From Anaspis maculata (Eukaryota; Arthropoda; Insecta; Coleoptera; Scraptiidae), in assembly GCA_949128115.1 (NCBI GenBank), contig OX421966.1:57347416-57411415 (forward strand): 64,000 bases of DNA, written 5' to 3'. How positions within the stretch are numbered: position 1 is the first letter of the stretch; every line of letters starts with the position of its first letter. Below the pieces are notes generated by a model. That model saw nothing but the letters and a program-made list of their open reading frames with translations. It did no database searches and was not told the DNA's origin. A program made the position numbers and the translations under genes. Shown here piece by piece: positions 47,111 to 57,240 of the stretch.

Positions 47111-47476
47111 TTGTAGGAGTTTATGTAGAGGTATTTGAAGAATGTGCGAGTTGACTGCTGGATTTCCATCGAAGCTTGGTGCGAAATTTCGATGTGTATG
47201 CGATTGCTGAACTAGTTCTAGATTTGCACGAGTTGGAGAAAGAGTGCACCTTTTCGAAATCATCCGAATAAACAGGACAAAGTGACAAATTTCAAAACTG
47301 GAATAATGAGTGAGTTTTAATTTCAATACACTCTGTAGAACATACTGTGTAGATATCTACTCCATGAAAACATCAGAGCCGAATTCTTAGCAATGACCCT
47401 GATGGCCCCTTATCTCAATCGTTTGAAAGCATCTTGCACCATTCCAATCCAGTGCACTAATTGGCACACATTTGAA

Positions 47477-48319
47477 ATGTTGCTACCGATTTTTCTTTTG
47501 GCGCTCCCGTCAAGTTTTTCTTGGCAACTGAAACGAGAAGACCGAGTCACTTACGACAGATCCAACAAGTACCAACCTCAGCTGGTTCTGGCGATACTAG
47601 AAGGTACTTTGTACACCGAAAACTTGTCCAACATCACTGATCCCTCGGAGCTTTGGATAACCGACTCGATCTTGGATACAATCGAAAATGGCGCCCTGTG
47701 CTCTTCGCCTTTCCACACCATCCGTCTGACTCAAAACACGTATCTGCCGACTCTGGCGAAAGAAATGTTCGGCGACTGTCCCAGTTTGGAGAGCCTCGTA
47801 CTCGGCACCAACGTATCGTCTTGGTCACTCACCAAAGATGCGCTATCCAATTTGAAGAACTTGGCGAGGTTGAAAATTCACCATTTCGATGACATAGCAA
47901 GGGTGGCGATGCAGAGCTTACCGGCGCTCAGAGAGCTCGTGTGGACCGATTCCAACCTACCGACGGTGGACGTATCTGTATTCACTTGGAGGAATTTGAG
48001 GCAGCTCTACTTGAAAAACGACCAGATCGCGGAACTGCAAGGCCGATTCAGTATGGCCGTGGAAGTTTTAGACGTCAGCCAGAACCCACTGGAGGAGTTC
48101 CCTTGGGAAATGTTTAGGTTGTATCCCAGCTTGACTTGGCTGGCTTTGTCCAAGACGAACGTCCGGTATTACGACGTCGACGACATCGCGCAGTACGCTC
48201 CAAAGCTGAAGACGCTGTACCTGAGCAAATATCCAGTGGAGTGCAGCGAGCGTGAGAATCTGGTCACGAGATTGAGGTCTAAGCTGGGGTATCCCGTGGC
48301 CGTGTCCTTGGGTTGTTGA
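47477..48319 (+). CDS. secreted leucine-rich-repeat protein (280 aa)
   Basis: The open frame begins at 47,393. I prefer the second in-frame ATG at 47,477 because it opens a classical signal peptide (MLLPIFLLALPSSFS). The mature part has about five to six irregular LRRs, for example CPSLESLVLGTN, LPALRELVWTDSNL, WRNLRQLYLKNDQI, AVEVLDVSQNPLEEFP and YPSLTWLALSKTNV, then a C-terminal cap with two Cys (VECSE and the final residue). There are potential N-glycosylation sites at NLS, NIT and NVS. There is no transmembrane segment, so the protein is probably extracellular. LRR proteins of this kind bind proteins or microbial ligands, but no specific role can be assigned. The gene is a single exon, richer in G+C than its surroundings, with a polyadenylation signal AATAAA at 48,416. 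It is the only convincing host gene in the window. Confidence 0.82.
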   Translation: MLLPIFLLALPSSFSWQLKREDRVTYDRSNKYQPQLVLAILEGTLYTENLSNITDPSELWITDSILDTIENGALCSSPFHTIRLTQNTYLPTLAKEMFGDCPSLESLVLGTNVSSWSLTKDALSNLKNLARLKIHHFDDIARVAMQSLPALRELVWTDSNLPTVDVSVFTWRNLRQLYLKNDQIAELQGRFSMAVEVLDVSQNPLEEFPWEMFRLYPSLTWLALSKTNVRYYDVDDIAQYAPKLKTLYLSKYPVECSERENLVTRLRSKLGYPVAVSLGC

Positions 48320-48619
48320 AAAATGTTTGTCTAGTTTTAGTTAAATAAGCAATATTTTGTAAACAATCAAGTCGTGGAAAGACAGAATTCAAGGTTTTGG
48401 AATGAGCTGTGTGAAAATAAACATCTGAGTGAGTTGAACAAAGGTTTGTGTGAGAAAAATTTGTAGTAAAAAAAGTTTGAGCCCAAACTAGAATTTTTTT
48501 TGTTCCTTATTACACAAGAATTCCTTTCGTAGTTCCAGCTGCTACTTTAAACTTTTCCTTTTACATAATTTTGTGTAGAAGCACAGTTCAATAGCCACCT
48601 ACACTACAATTCAAAATAT
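48320..48619. other. 3' flank of the LRR gene up to the gypsy insertion
   Basis: The presumed 3' untranslated region with AATAAA at 48,416-48,421, then single-copy AT-rich sequence. The gypsy LTR begins at 48,620, only 300 bp behind the stop codon, in the same orientation as the gene. Confidence 0.6.
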
Positions 48620-49924
48620 TGTTACGCCTAAAATTTCCGTTTTAGTCGTTTCCTCATTTTTCCTGCAATTTTCGTCTTCGGATACATTTTCCTTGTTCCA
48701 AAGGCAAACAAACTCCTGTCCCTGCCACTTTCGGCATTATCAATCTGAAACGTATGGAAACGTTTTTCGTAGTGAGCACTGATAAAATATTTGACATCAC
48801 TTGAAATATTATATTAAAAAGTGGTGACAGTTCCTGCAGTGTGGGTCGTGCATTTAAGAGAAAGTTGCAGTTTGACGCCTTTCGGACACTTTCAAGACCG
48901 CTGCAAGTCTTATATCGGACTGGTCGAGGAACACGGGCCAACTCAGGGCTGAACGTCACCACTCCCCCACGCGCAAGCTTACCAGAGCCAGACCCACTCC
49001 ACCTGACGGGTAGGTAGCACCACGGTGCCTCACGTCACTCTTTCTAAAAGGCAACCCTTTTATAGGTCTCAGTAATTTATTACTAGTAAATCACCAACAC
49101 CATACTTTGCATAAAGCAATTCTTCGGATTGAGGTGAAATCTCGCAGTCGCACACATTCGTCCATCACTGTTGGAGGCTTGCCGTTCGTTGGTTCTCCCA
49201 CAGGCCGTGCCCTAAGATCGCCGGGCGGCATCGTCGGTACCAGCGAGGCACCTCCAGCAACACCATCGCCGACGGAGTAACCACAATCCGAGGGCACGAA
49301 CCCACTAACATCTGCAGAGAAAGGACCTCGTTCCCTTCTCTCGGTCGACGCTCGACGCTCCAAAGGGCTTCACTTCGTGTCCAGAAGTGGCCGTCGATGC
49401 CTGGAGTCTGTAAGCCCATTCTTTTTTCCTTTTGTTTCCACAGTTGCGGTAGCCTTTAAGTCGTCGGGATAATACTGCGCGAAATACCATCACACCCTGG
49501 GGAATGAGCTCATTTCGTAGGTCAGGTGATACCGTCGTGTAAATATTCCCCCCATTTCCGCACTATAAGAACACGACTGTGGTGATTAGGGTAATTTGGC
49601 CGGTTTGCAGTTCCTCCGGAAGTTGGCAGTCACTCCTCGGAACACCCACTGCACCCGAAGCAGGAAAATTAGTGTAAAGTGTAATTGTCAGTAGCCTTAA
49701 GCTATCCTTACCTTTCTGATATTATATTCTTACGTTGAGTACAACTACAATAATTACAATTTCACTGAAAAGCCGTCGAAGCGTCCTTTTCTTTTCCCTT
49801 TCTTATGTCTCATGTTCGTTTTTGTTCACTAAGAATGAGTGACAGCAGATAGCCGGCACTTCTAGTCTTCCTTCTAGTACGCCAAGACAGACAGCGGGGT
49901 GGAGCGGGGAAAACCCAGGTAACA
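48620..49924 (+). repeat. Ty3/gypsy LTR 1 (1,305 bp)
   Basis: It begins TGTTACGCC and ends GGTAACA, giving inverted ends TGTTAC/GTAACA. The same sequence recurs at 57,241 without any difference in the parts I compared. A TATA-like TATAAG sits at 49,564-49,569 and could start transcription. At 1.3 kb the LTR is long for gypsy elements. Minus-strand frames inside it (48,654-49,493) are not genes. Confidence 0.9.
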
Positions 49925-49927
49925 ATT

Positions 49928-49945
49928 TGGCGCCCAACGGTGGGG
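49928..49945 (+). other. primer binding site, tRNA-Lys-like
   Basis: TGGCGCCCAACGGTGGGG lies three bases after the LTR. It is complementary to the 3' end of an arthropod tRNA-Lys (CUU) apart from one extra G. It primes minus-strand synthesis in this class. The second copy is at 58,549. Confidence 0.75.
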
Positions 49946-50249
49946 GGCTGGTTTCGGCCTTCGCCAAAAAAGTAGTCTCAACTCTGGAAAAGTTGTTTCT
50001 TTTTGACTTGCGGAATTTCTTTTCGGAAATTCACAAGCTTGAATCGCAGGATTCAAGTTGAGTGATCAAACTTATACGGTTTATTCTTTCTAGTTTCTGA
50101 TAACTGTGATTTTGTTATTGGAAATTAATTGAGAGAAGTTTTCGTTGTTTTATTTTATTTATTATTCAAATTGCGCTTTTTCCTTTTTTCTACTTATTTC
50201 CAACGACTGGAATAAGTTTTTGTGAGTGCAAACGTCTAATTGGCTCGCG

Positions 50250-50684
50250 ATGTCCCTGTTTGTAATGGATCCTTATCGACTTCTGGGAGATGAGCTCAAA
50301 TATGAGTTACTTATCAGAGGTGTAGCCCCGGCAGCACGAATGGAGGGAAACCGCGTTCTGTTGAGGGATGCACTTGCAGCAAAAGTCCCACTAGTTGATC
50401 GAGATTTTGACTCGGTGACGGAGGCTGTTCAATGCAAATTGAAACTTGATGAGTTGGCAAGACGCGTCCGAGAATTCAATACCAGCAACAGGATCAACGA
50501 ATACTCGAGTATCTCAAATAGACTGTGGCACGTCAAAGGACGCATTGGCAGGATTCGTGCGGACAGAGATGAGGAGATGCAAGAAAACCAAAAGCGGATG
50601 TTGGCTGTGGGCCATGAACTGGATAATAGTACAAGAAAGATAGATTTCAACCTCGGAAAAAATATGGACGTCCTGAAAATTTGA
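50250..50684 (+). pseudogene. gypsy gag, N-terminal part, cut by a palindromic insertion
   Basis: The frame starts at the ATG of MSLFVMDPYRLLGDEL and runs through a helical, charged region. Genuine gag sequence ends at 50,626; the last 19 codons before the stop belong to the inserted palindrome. The gag frame resumes beyond the insertion at 52,278. Removal of the insert with one TAA would leave the two halves in the same reading frame, so the interruption is due to the insert alone. No zinc finger or known motif lies in this part. Confidence 0.75.
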
Positions 50685-52277
50685 TATTTTGTTCAGAATT
50701 GAGTGCTCTACAACATATCCGAAATCGCCAAAAATCGCACCCGGGGGTTTTGAGTTATTGGAGGGGGGGTAAAAAATTGCAGGTAAAAATGGAGGGGATT
50801 GAACCCGTCAATCCATTGGATGCGAATACATTATAATTCGACGTATCGTATCCCATCGATACTATTTTGGCACAAAAAGTGTCCATCATTGTTGAAGGGG
50901 AGTAGTGGGGGGGCGAAGCTCTGCTAGGTGGTCCATTTTGTCTTTCTGGTCCTGTAGAACCGATCACGACAAGTTTGGTATCTTTTCCGACTAAATTCAA
51001 TCTCCTGAACTCATATTCGATGTGTAAATTCGGATGAAAACAAGTTTGAACAATTTAACTTGAGAAAACTTGTTTTTTCTTTGACAATTTTGACGAATTT
51101 TTGTTTTACTGTTGGAGGCGTTCATTTTTGGAAAATTTTCAGGGACCATTAAATTGAAGTGTATTCTCCACAAAAATCATCCATTTGATGTATAATTTGG
51201 TTTCTCGAGTTTAAAAAATCGATTTGAACTTGAGCCGGCGCGGCGCGTCGTTTACTACTGACCAGAACACCACAACATGCACCTTTAAATGAAAACACCT
51301 CAAATTATTGAAGAAATAACAACTCATCTTTGAAAATTGGAGGATCTGTGGAGAATTGAATTTCCTATAACATAAACAAAATCGCCATAAATCGCACTGC
51401 AGGGTTTTGAGTTATTTAAGTGGAGAGGTAACAGTTCATAGAGTGTGAATTTTGTCAAAGTGTTATCCTCCTTCTCGAATAACTCAAAATCCTGCAATGC
51501 GATTCATGGCGATTTTGTTAATGTTATAGGGAATTCAGTTCTGCACAAATTCTCCAATTTTCAAAGATGAGTTGTTATTCCTTCAATAGTTTGAGGTATT
51601 TTCATTTAAAGGTACATGCTGTAGTGTTCTGGTCAGTAGAAGACGACGCGCCGTGCCGGCTCAAGTTCAAATCGATTTTTTAAACTCGAGGAATAAAATT
51701 ATACATCGACTAGATGATTTTTGTAGAGAATACACTTCAATTTAATGGTCCCTTAAAATTTTCTAAAAATGAACACCTCCAACAGTAAAAAAAAAATTCG
51801 CCAAAATTGTCAAAGAAAAAATAAGTTTTCCCAAGTTAACTTGTTCAAACTTGTTTTCAATCGAATTTACACATCGGATACGAGTTCAAGAGATTGAATT
51901 TAGTCAGAAAAAATACAAAACTTGTCGTGATCGGTTCTACATGGCCAGAAAAACAAAATGGACCACCTAGCAGAGCTTCGCCCCCCCACTACTCCCCTTC
52001 AACAATGATGGACACTTTTTGTGCCAAAATAGTATCAAGGGGATATGATACGTCGAGCTATAATGTATTTGCATCCAATGGATTGACGGGTTCCACCCCC
52101 TCCATTTTTACCTGCAATTTTTTACCCCCTCTCCAATAACTCAAAACCCCCGGGTGCGATTTTTGGCGATTTTGGATATGTTGTAGAGCACTCAATTCTG
52201 AACAGAATATCAAATTTTCAGGACGTCCATATTTTTTCCGAGGTTTGGCCGATTTTTTTACTATTTTTCCTGTACTA
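50627..52277. mobile_element. 1,651-bp palindromic element inside gag
   Basis: Ends TAGTACAAGAAAGATAG (left) and CTATTTTTCCTGTACTA (right) are inverted, and the flanks are TAA on both sides (50,624-50,626; 52,278-52,280), a 3-bp target duplication as made by PIF/Harbinger-type transposases. From 50,649 to 52,245 almost every base pairs with the other half, by eye well above 90 percent, with the centre near 51,447. Within each arm there is also a second, diverged copy of the AATCGCCA...GGGTTTTGAGTTATT segment. The 81-codon frames on opposite strands of the two arms are mirror images of each other and not independent genes. No transposase is present. Confidence 0.85.
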
Positions 52278-53484
52278 TAAGTGGCTCCAGGAGGCTTTTC
52301 TGCGAACACAACCAAAAGGACCTGGCGAAGCAGAAGAGGGACTGGAAGGGGATGCTGACGGTGAAAGCACTCGACGCGAGGAGGAGGACGAGCAAAACTT
52401 AGCAGACGAGTTGCACGATGTCAGCACTGATCTTATAGAACAGTTGGACCGCTTGTCATTTGAACCAAAGGTCAAAGCGGTAGTTCTCAATGTCCCAAGT
52501 ACTTCTACGATAACTTCCACCGTCAGCGTATTTTCGCCATCTTATGGTTTTTCCACCAGTGGGGTACTCCCACAGATCACAGTTGGGTCTACAACAACCT
52601 TCCTTGTTCCACCAACAGTTGCGTCTTCCAAAACTACCGGCAGCATGACCACTACCACAACTTGTGCGGATTATAACGATCAGTCAATGGGCATGTTCAA
52701 TGCTCAAATGCCAACGACCATCAGTCAGCTACCACCCTCAGCGTGGTTGCAATCACCTCTCCAACAAAATCTCCCGCCATCTCAGTTTCAACAACAACAG
52801 CTTCAACAACAGTTTTTGTCATCTCAACAGCCACCTCAATTTCCACAACAGTTCTCGTTTTCACAGCAAGCACTGTCACCTGGTCATCAACCACCGATTC
52901 TTCCACACCTCTATACTTCGACATCTGCTTTTCCGAACTTGCATACTTCCTCCACATATACTCAGCCACACATGCATACTTCCACATCGTTTCTGCCACC
53001 ACCGTCAACAGTAAATCCACCAACTTCCCACAATTTTGTTCCTGCTTGGAAGTGGGGTTTGCAATTTGACGGCAGGTCTTCTAGCTTGGCCGCCTTTATC
53101 CTGAGGGCCGAGGAGCTGTGTCTCTCAAGGGGGGCCACGAAGCAGCAATTGTTCTATTCCGCCGCCGACATTCTTACAGGTGAAGCTCTGCAATACTATC
53201 GAGCTAACCGACACCAGTTCACATCGTGGGAGTCGCTCGTGGAAGGGCTGAGCTTCGCTTTTCGGCCGGTGGACTATGATCAGCGTCTGTGGGAGGAGAT
53301 CCGCGAACGGACGCAACATCCAGATGAGAACGTGGTAAGCTTCGTATGCGCCATGGAAAACTTATTCATGCGGTTGTCTACGCCAGCTCCGATGCTGTTG
53401 CGTCTTTCCATGATCAAGTCCAATCTCCTGCCCTACCTTCAGATGGAGATGCATCAGTCCAGGCCCAAACTGTCGACGAACTGA
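52278..53484 (+). CDS. gypsy gag, central/capsid part
   Basis: Open from the insertion boundary; the first ATG is far inside, so the part depends on translation from the upstream half. After an acidic stretch and a long Ser/Thr/Pro/Gln-rich linker (QQQQLQQQF and similar, about 52,480-53,030) comes the Retrotrans_gag capsid fold: WKWGLQFDGRSSSLAAFI, ILTGEALQYYRANR, WESLVEGLSFAFRP, RTQHPDENVVSFVCAMENLF and SNLLPYL. The frame ends at 53,484, but family logic requires the zinc-knuckle part in the overlapping frame to follow. Either ribosomes shift by -1 in the 53,328-53,483 overlap or the copy carries a one-base lesion. Confidence 0.75.
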
Positions 53485-53906
53485 TGCGGTTTTGTCGACT
53501 CGTCGAGGACAGTCGGGGGTCAGCCATGCGATATAAACCTCCACCAGTGGATCGGGGACAGCTCTTGGAGCCAGATTTGGCCTACGGGAAGAGCGGTTCG
53601 AAGTCGAGGGCAGCAGAGAAGATTTCGATCTACACGGGAGTACCGGCTACAACAGCCACGTCGGCGAAGATTTCGGCCATCAGTCCTCCGTCCACGGGGC
53701 GGACGACAAAACCAGTTAGTGGATCACCGCGCGTCTGTTGGAATTGCCGGAGTGCGGGGCACTTCGCCGGTGCTTGTCAGGCTCCGGAGACTCTTTACTG
53801 TCACCGATGTGGGGAGCAAGGTACTTCATACACCCGGTGTCCGAAGTGTAAGCCCAGGTCGGGACGATCTGGAGAGACCTCCGCCCGAGACAAGTCGGAA
53901 AACTAG
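53346..53906 (+). CDS. gypsy gag, nucleocapsid part (-1 frame)
   Basis: This frame opens after a stop at 53,325 and overlaps the capsid frame by about 156 nt. From VDELMRFCRLVEDSRGSAM onwards it reads as genuine gag; before that it is likely a shadow of the capsid frame. It carries a canonical CX2CX4HX4C knuckle (CWNCRSAGHFAGAC) and a second, degenerate one (CHRCGEQGTSYTRC, His replaced) plus CPKC. Nucleocapsid binds the genomic RNA. The frame ends with TAG at 53,904, inside the pol frame, which is open from 53,852. Confidence 0.75.
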   Translation: MRHGKLIHAVVYASSDAVASFHDQVQSPALPSDGDASVQAQTVDELMRFCRLVEDSRGSAMRYKPPPVDRGQLLEPDLAYGKSGSKSRAAEKISIYTGVPATTATSAKISAISPPSTGRTTKPVSGSPRVCWNCRSAGHFAGACQAPETLYCHRCGEQGTSYTRCPKCKPRSGRSGETSARDKSEN

Positions 53907-53986
53907 GCGGCGAACCTGTCAACGTTGACCGACCGCAGAGTTCGCCACCGAAATCGGTCAAAAGTTCGTTCCTCCAACTGGCATCT

Positions 53987-56900
53987 TTGCCAGGAGATTC
54001 TCGACCACACCTGGAGATCTCCGTTTTTGATGTGCGGTTGATGGGTTTAGTGGACACAGGGGCTTCAAGGACGTGTGTGGGTGCCGGGGGAATGAAGATC
54101 TTGGAGGACATGGGTTGTCGCCGAGCCCCGACGGGAATAGCGGAGTGTCGGGTCGCAAATGGACGTCGGATGGCGACTGTCGGCGCGTACAGAGTGCCGG
54201 TACGTGTTGGAGAATTGGAAAAGTATTTTGAAGTGTTGGCCATACCCACGCTGTCGAGCTCACTCGTGTTGGGTGTCGACTTTCTCCGCCGAATGAGGTG
54301 CGTCCTCGACTTATCCCGCTGTACCATGGCCATCCCATCGAAAATTCCGTCGCTCTCATCCATCGCTCTGACGTCAGATTTGACTGGCACTCAACAGGAA
54401 ATGTTAGGTCGATTGCTGGAAGAAGTTCTTCCTGAGCTCTCGTCATCTCTCGGCCATACCAAGTTAGTGCAGCATCGGATACGCGTTAAGTCTGGCGTCG
54501 AGCCGGTGAAGCAGCGTTATTACCCGATCTCACCTGCGCTTCAGCGACATGTGCACCAAGAACTTGACCGGATGTTAGATTTGGGGGTGGTGGAGCCATC
54601 CACATCACCATGGGCTTCTCCCATCGTTTTAGTGAAGAAATCGGACGGCACCTACCGATTCTGTGTTGATTATCGGAGGGTCAACGCCGTTACGGAGAGG
54701 GATGCTTACCCCCTTCCCTACATGTCCAGCATCCTCGACAGACTAGGTAACGCAAAGTATCTATCATCACTAGACATCCGCAGTGCCTACTGGCAGGTGG
54801 AGGTCGAAGAGGACTCCCGTCCCGTCACGGCTTTCACTGTCCCAGCAAGAGGACTGTTCCAGTTCAGGCGCCTCCCGTTCGGCCTTCATGGTGCCCCAGC
54901 TACCTGGCAGCGGCTGATCGATCGAGTCCTTGGAGCCGACCTAGAGCCTTTCGTTTTTGTCTATCTGGACGACATCATCATCGTCACCGACGATTTTGAT
55001 AGACATCTCGAGATTCTCCGGGAGGTTTTCAGGAGGCTTGCCGGGGCCGGTCTTTTGGTCAGCCGTGAGAAGTGCCACTTTTGCCGCCCAGAGCTGAAGT
55101 ACCTGGGGTATGTTGTTGACCGTTGTGGCCTACATGTCGACCCGGCGAAAGTGCAGGCGATCGTGGACATTCCGACCCCAAGGAAGGTGAAAGAGGTCCG
55201 TCGGATATTGGGTATGGCGGGGTGGTATAGGCGATTTGTCCCGAATTTCTCCACCCTAGTCGCCCCCATCACCAAACTTCTGAGGAAGGGTACCCCTTTT
55301 GGGTGGAGCGAGGATTGCCAGAGATCCTTTCAGGCACTTAAACAACATCTCATCACGGCTCCCGTTGTCTCTTGCCCCGACTTCAACCGACCTTTCACCA
55401 TCCAGACGGACGCCAGTGACTATGGCTTGGGAGCAGTTCTGACCCAGGACTCAGACGACGGTGAACATGTCATCTCCTATCTCAGCCGCTCGCTAAACAA
55501 GAACGAGCGCAATTACAGCGCAACCGAGAAGGAATGTCTTGCTGTCGTCTGGGCCATTGAGAAGCTGCGTCCCTACGTGGAAGGAGCGCCTTTTACCGTA
55601 GTCACTGACCACTTCGCGCTGCAGTGGTTGAATTCACTGAAGGATCCGAATGGTCGACTAGCGAGGTGGAGCGTTCGTCTGCAGCAACACAAGTTCACCA
55701 TTGTACACAGAAGGGGTAAGGAAAACGTGGTGCCGGATGCGCTAAGTCGGGCGGTGCCAAAGATTTCGGCGATTGATTTTGCTGTCGTAGACGACCCATG
55801 GTACGCGGCCATGAAAGTCCGGATAGCCGCCGACCCTTTGAGTTTTCCCCTGTGGTGGCTAGAGGATGACTATCTCTTCAAGAACTGCAAGAACCCGGAT
55901 TCTTGTACGGGATATCGGCGCAGTTGGAGAAAGGTCGTCCCGAAAAACCTTCGTCAAGAGGTCCTGCAGTCGTGTCACGCGTCGCCGACGGCTGGGCACG
56001 GGGGAATCTCGAGAACATACCATCGGGTAGCGCAAGGTTATTATTGGCCGTCCATGGCAAGGGACGTTGGCACATTCGTCCGGAAATGCGCTGTGTGCCT
56101 CGCTCAAAAACCGGAGCAAAAAGCACCGGCAGGATTGATGTGTGGGCGGGTGGATGTCGAATCACCGTGGGAGCTGGTGTATGTAGACCTCGTAGGCCCT
56201 CTACCAAAATCCCATGCGGGGAATCTCTACATACTGTCGGTGCTCGATCATTTCACTAAGTTCTCCGTCTTCTTCCCGTTAAGAACTGCGCTGGCGAAGA
56301 ACGTCGTACGATTGTTGGAGGACCACGTTTTTCTGTTGTTTGGAGCACCACGTGAGATCGTCTGCGATAACGGCAAACAGTTCGCGTCCCGGGAATTCCA
56401 GGAATTTGCGCGTCGATACGGGACAAAAATCGCTTATACAGCCGTTCACCATCCACAGGCCAACGCCGTTGAAAGACACCATCGGACTTTGAAAACGATT
56501 CTGTCATCATATGTGGGGGATAATCACCGCGATTGGGAGCGACACCTCCAAAAAGCGGCCTGTGCCATGCGAACGTCGCACAGTGAGGCGACCGGATTTA
56601 CCCCATATTCGATCAACTTCGGCCGACAGATGTGTGTTCACGGCGAGGACTATCGGATGGCTCAACAGTTGAGAACTGATGAAGAAACCCCAGAACCGCG
56701 CGACCAGCAATTTCAGGAGATTTATCGCAGGGTGCGGCTGAAACTTCGACAGTCTCACGAGCGCAGTAAAGCGCAATATGACCTTCGCAGGAGACCGGTC
56801 CAACATGCGGTGGGAGACAGGGTGTGGCACCGGAATTTTGTACAGTCGAACGCCGGCCAATACTTTTCGGCCAAGCTGGCACCAAAATTTGTTGGACCAT

Positions 56901-57010
56901 ATGTTGTCTCCAAAAAGGTTTCGCCGTGGACGTATGAGCTATCTCGTGACGATGGTCGGAGGGTCGGTATATACCATGCGAAAGATCTGAAACCAGATAC
57001 TTCTGACTGA
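53987..57010 (+). CDS. Ty3/gypsy Pol: protease, RT, RNase H, integrase
   Basis: Open from 53,852; 53,987 is only the first start-like codon, and expression is probably by a -1 shift from the nucleocapsid frame. Residues counted from 53,987: protease DTGA (Asp23); RT with LVKKSDGTYRFCVDYRRVN, LPFGLHGAPATWQ and the catalytic YLDD at 326; RNase H with Asp475, Glu514 and Asp541; integrase zinc finger (HASPTAGHGG ... CAVCLAQK); integrase core with Asp734, Asp794 and Glu829, the last two 34 residues apart, and the QANAVERHHRTLK motif; a GPY/F-like end (KFVGPYVVSKK). About 1,007 residues with no interruption, so the enzyme part looks competent. There is no env frame between pol and the LTR, so it is a plain retrotransposon. 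Confidence 0.93.
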   Translation: MPGDSRPHLEISVFDVRLMGLVDTGASRTCVGAGGMKILEDMGCRRAPTGIAECRVANGRRMATVGAYRVPVRVGELEKYFEVLAIPTLSSSLVLGVDFLRRMRCVLDLSRCTMAIPSKIPSLSSIALTSDLTGTQQEMLGRLLEEVLPELSSSLGHTKLVQHRIRVKSGVEPVKQRYYPISPALQRHVHQELDRMLDLGVVEPSTSPWASPIVLVKKSDGTYRFCVDYRRVNAVTERDAYPLPYMSSILDRLGNAKYLSSLDIRSAYWQVEVEEDSRPVTAFTVPARGLFQFRRLPFGLHGAPATWQRLIDRVLGADLEPFVFVYLDDIIIVTDDFDRHLEILREVFRRLAGAGLLVSREKCHFCRPELKYLGYVVDRCGLHVDPAKVQAIVDIPTPRKVKEVRRILGMAGWYRRFVPNFSTLVAPITKLLRKGTPFGWSEDCQRSFQALKQHLITAPVVSCPDFNRPFTIQTDASDYGLGAVLTQDSDDGEHVISYLSRSLNKNERNYSATEKECLAVVWAIEKLRPYVEGAPFTVVTDHFALQWLNSLKDPNGRLARWSVRLQQHKFTIVHRRGKENVVPDALSRAVPKISAIDFAVVDDPWYAAMKVRIAADPLSFPLWWLEDDYLFKNCKNPDSCTGYRRSWRKVVPKNLRQEVLQSCHASPTAGHGGISRTYHRVAQGYYWPSMARDVGTFVRKCAVCLAQKPEQKAPAGLMCGRVDVESPWELVYVDLVGPLPKSHAGNLYILSVLDHFTKFSVFFPLRTALAKNVVRLLEDHVFLLFGAPREIVCDNGKQFASREFQEFARRYGTKIAYTAVHHPQANAVERHHRTLKTILSSYVGDNHRDWERHLQKAACAMRTSHSEATGFTPYSINFGRQMCVHGEDYRMAQQLRTDEETPEPRDQQFQEIYRRVRLKLRQSHERSKAQYDLRRRPVQHAVGDRVWHRNFVQSNAGQYFSAKLAPKFVGPYVVSKKVSPWTYELSRDDGRRVGIYHAKDLKPDTSD

Positions 57011-57221
57011 ATGGTGGCCTGTCTTCTTCTTTGCTTGATTCTTTATTTGTTTGTTTTTTTTTCTTGGTAATGTTATCATCAACTTGCCAATGGTAGACTT
57101 TCTCTCTCGTCCTCCGCTGTTCCATTCATGTTTTCTTTTGTTTCTTCTCTTATTTTTTTTCCTCCCTCTTTGACACCAGCCGCCGTTTTAGGTTTTGAAA
57201 TTTTCCCGCTGGAAAATTTCT

Positions 57222-57238
57222 AGGAGGTAAGGGGGGAG
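57222..57238 (+). other. polypurine tract of gypsy unit 1
   Basis: AGGAGGTAAGGGGGGAG, two bases before LTR 2. It primes plus-strand synthesis in this class. Confidence 0.8.
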
Positions 57239-57240
57239 TT

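Noticed and set aside
48654..49493. Minus-strand frames of 62-102 codons inside the LTR, repeated at 57,275-58,114
   Set aside because: Non-coding LTR sequence; no domain, and duplication is due to the LTR repeat itself, not to conservation of a gene.
50755..52139. Mirror 81-codon frames on the two arms of the gag palindrome
   Set aside because: They are the same inverted-repeat sequence read on opposite strands; no start context or domain.
53716..54390. 224-codon minus-strand frame, and its copy at 62,337-63,011
   Set aside because: It lies opposite the gypsy nucleocapsid/protease coding strand, has no domain, and follows from the codon bias of the sense frame.
57011..57240. Possible env or third gene after gypsy pol
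   Set aside because: Only about 230 bp to the LTR, with no open frame; the element has no env.
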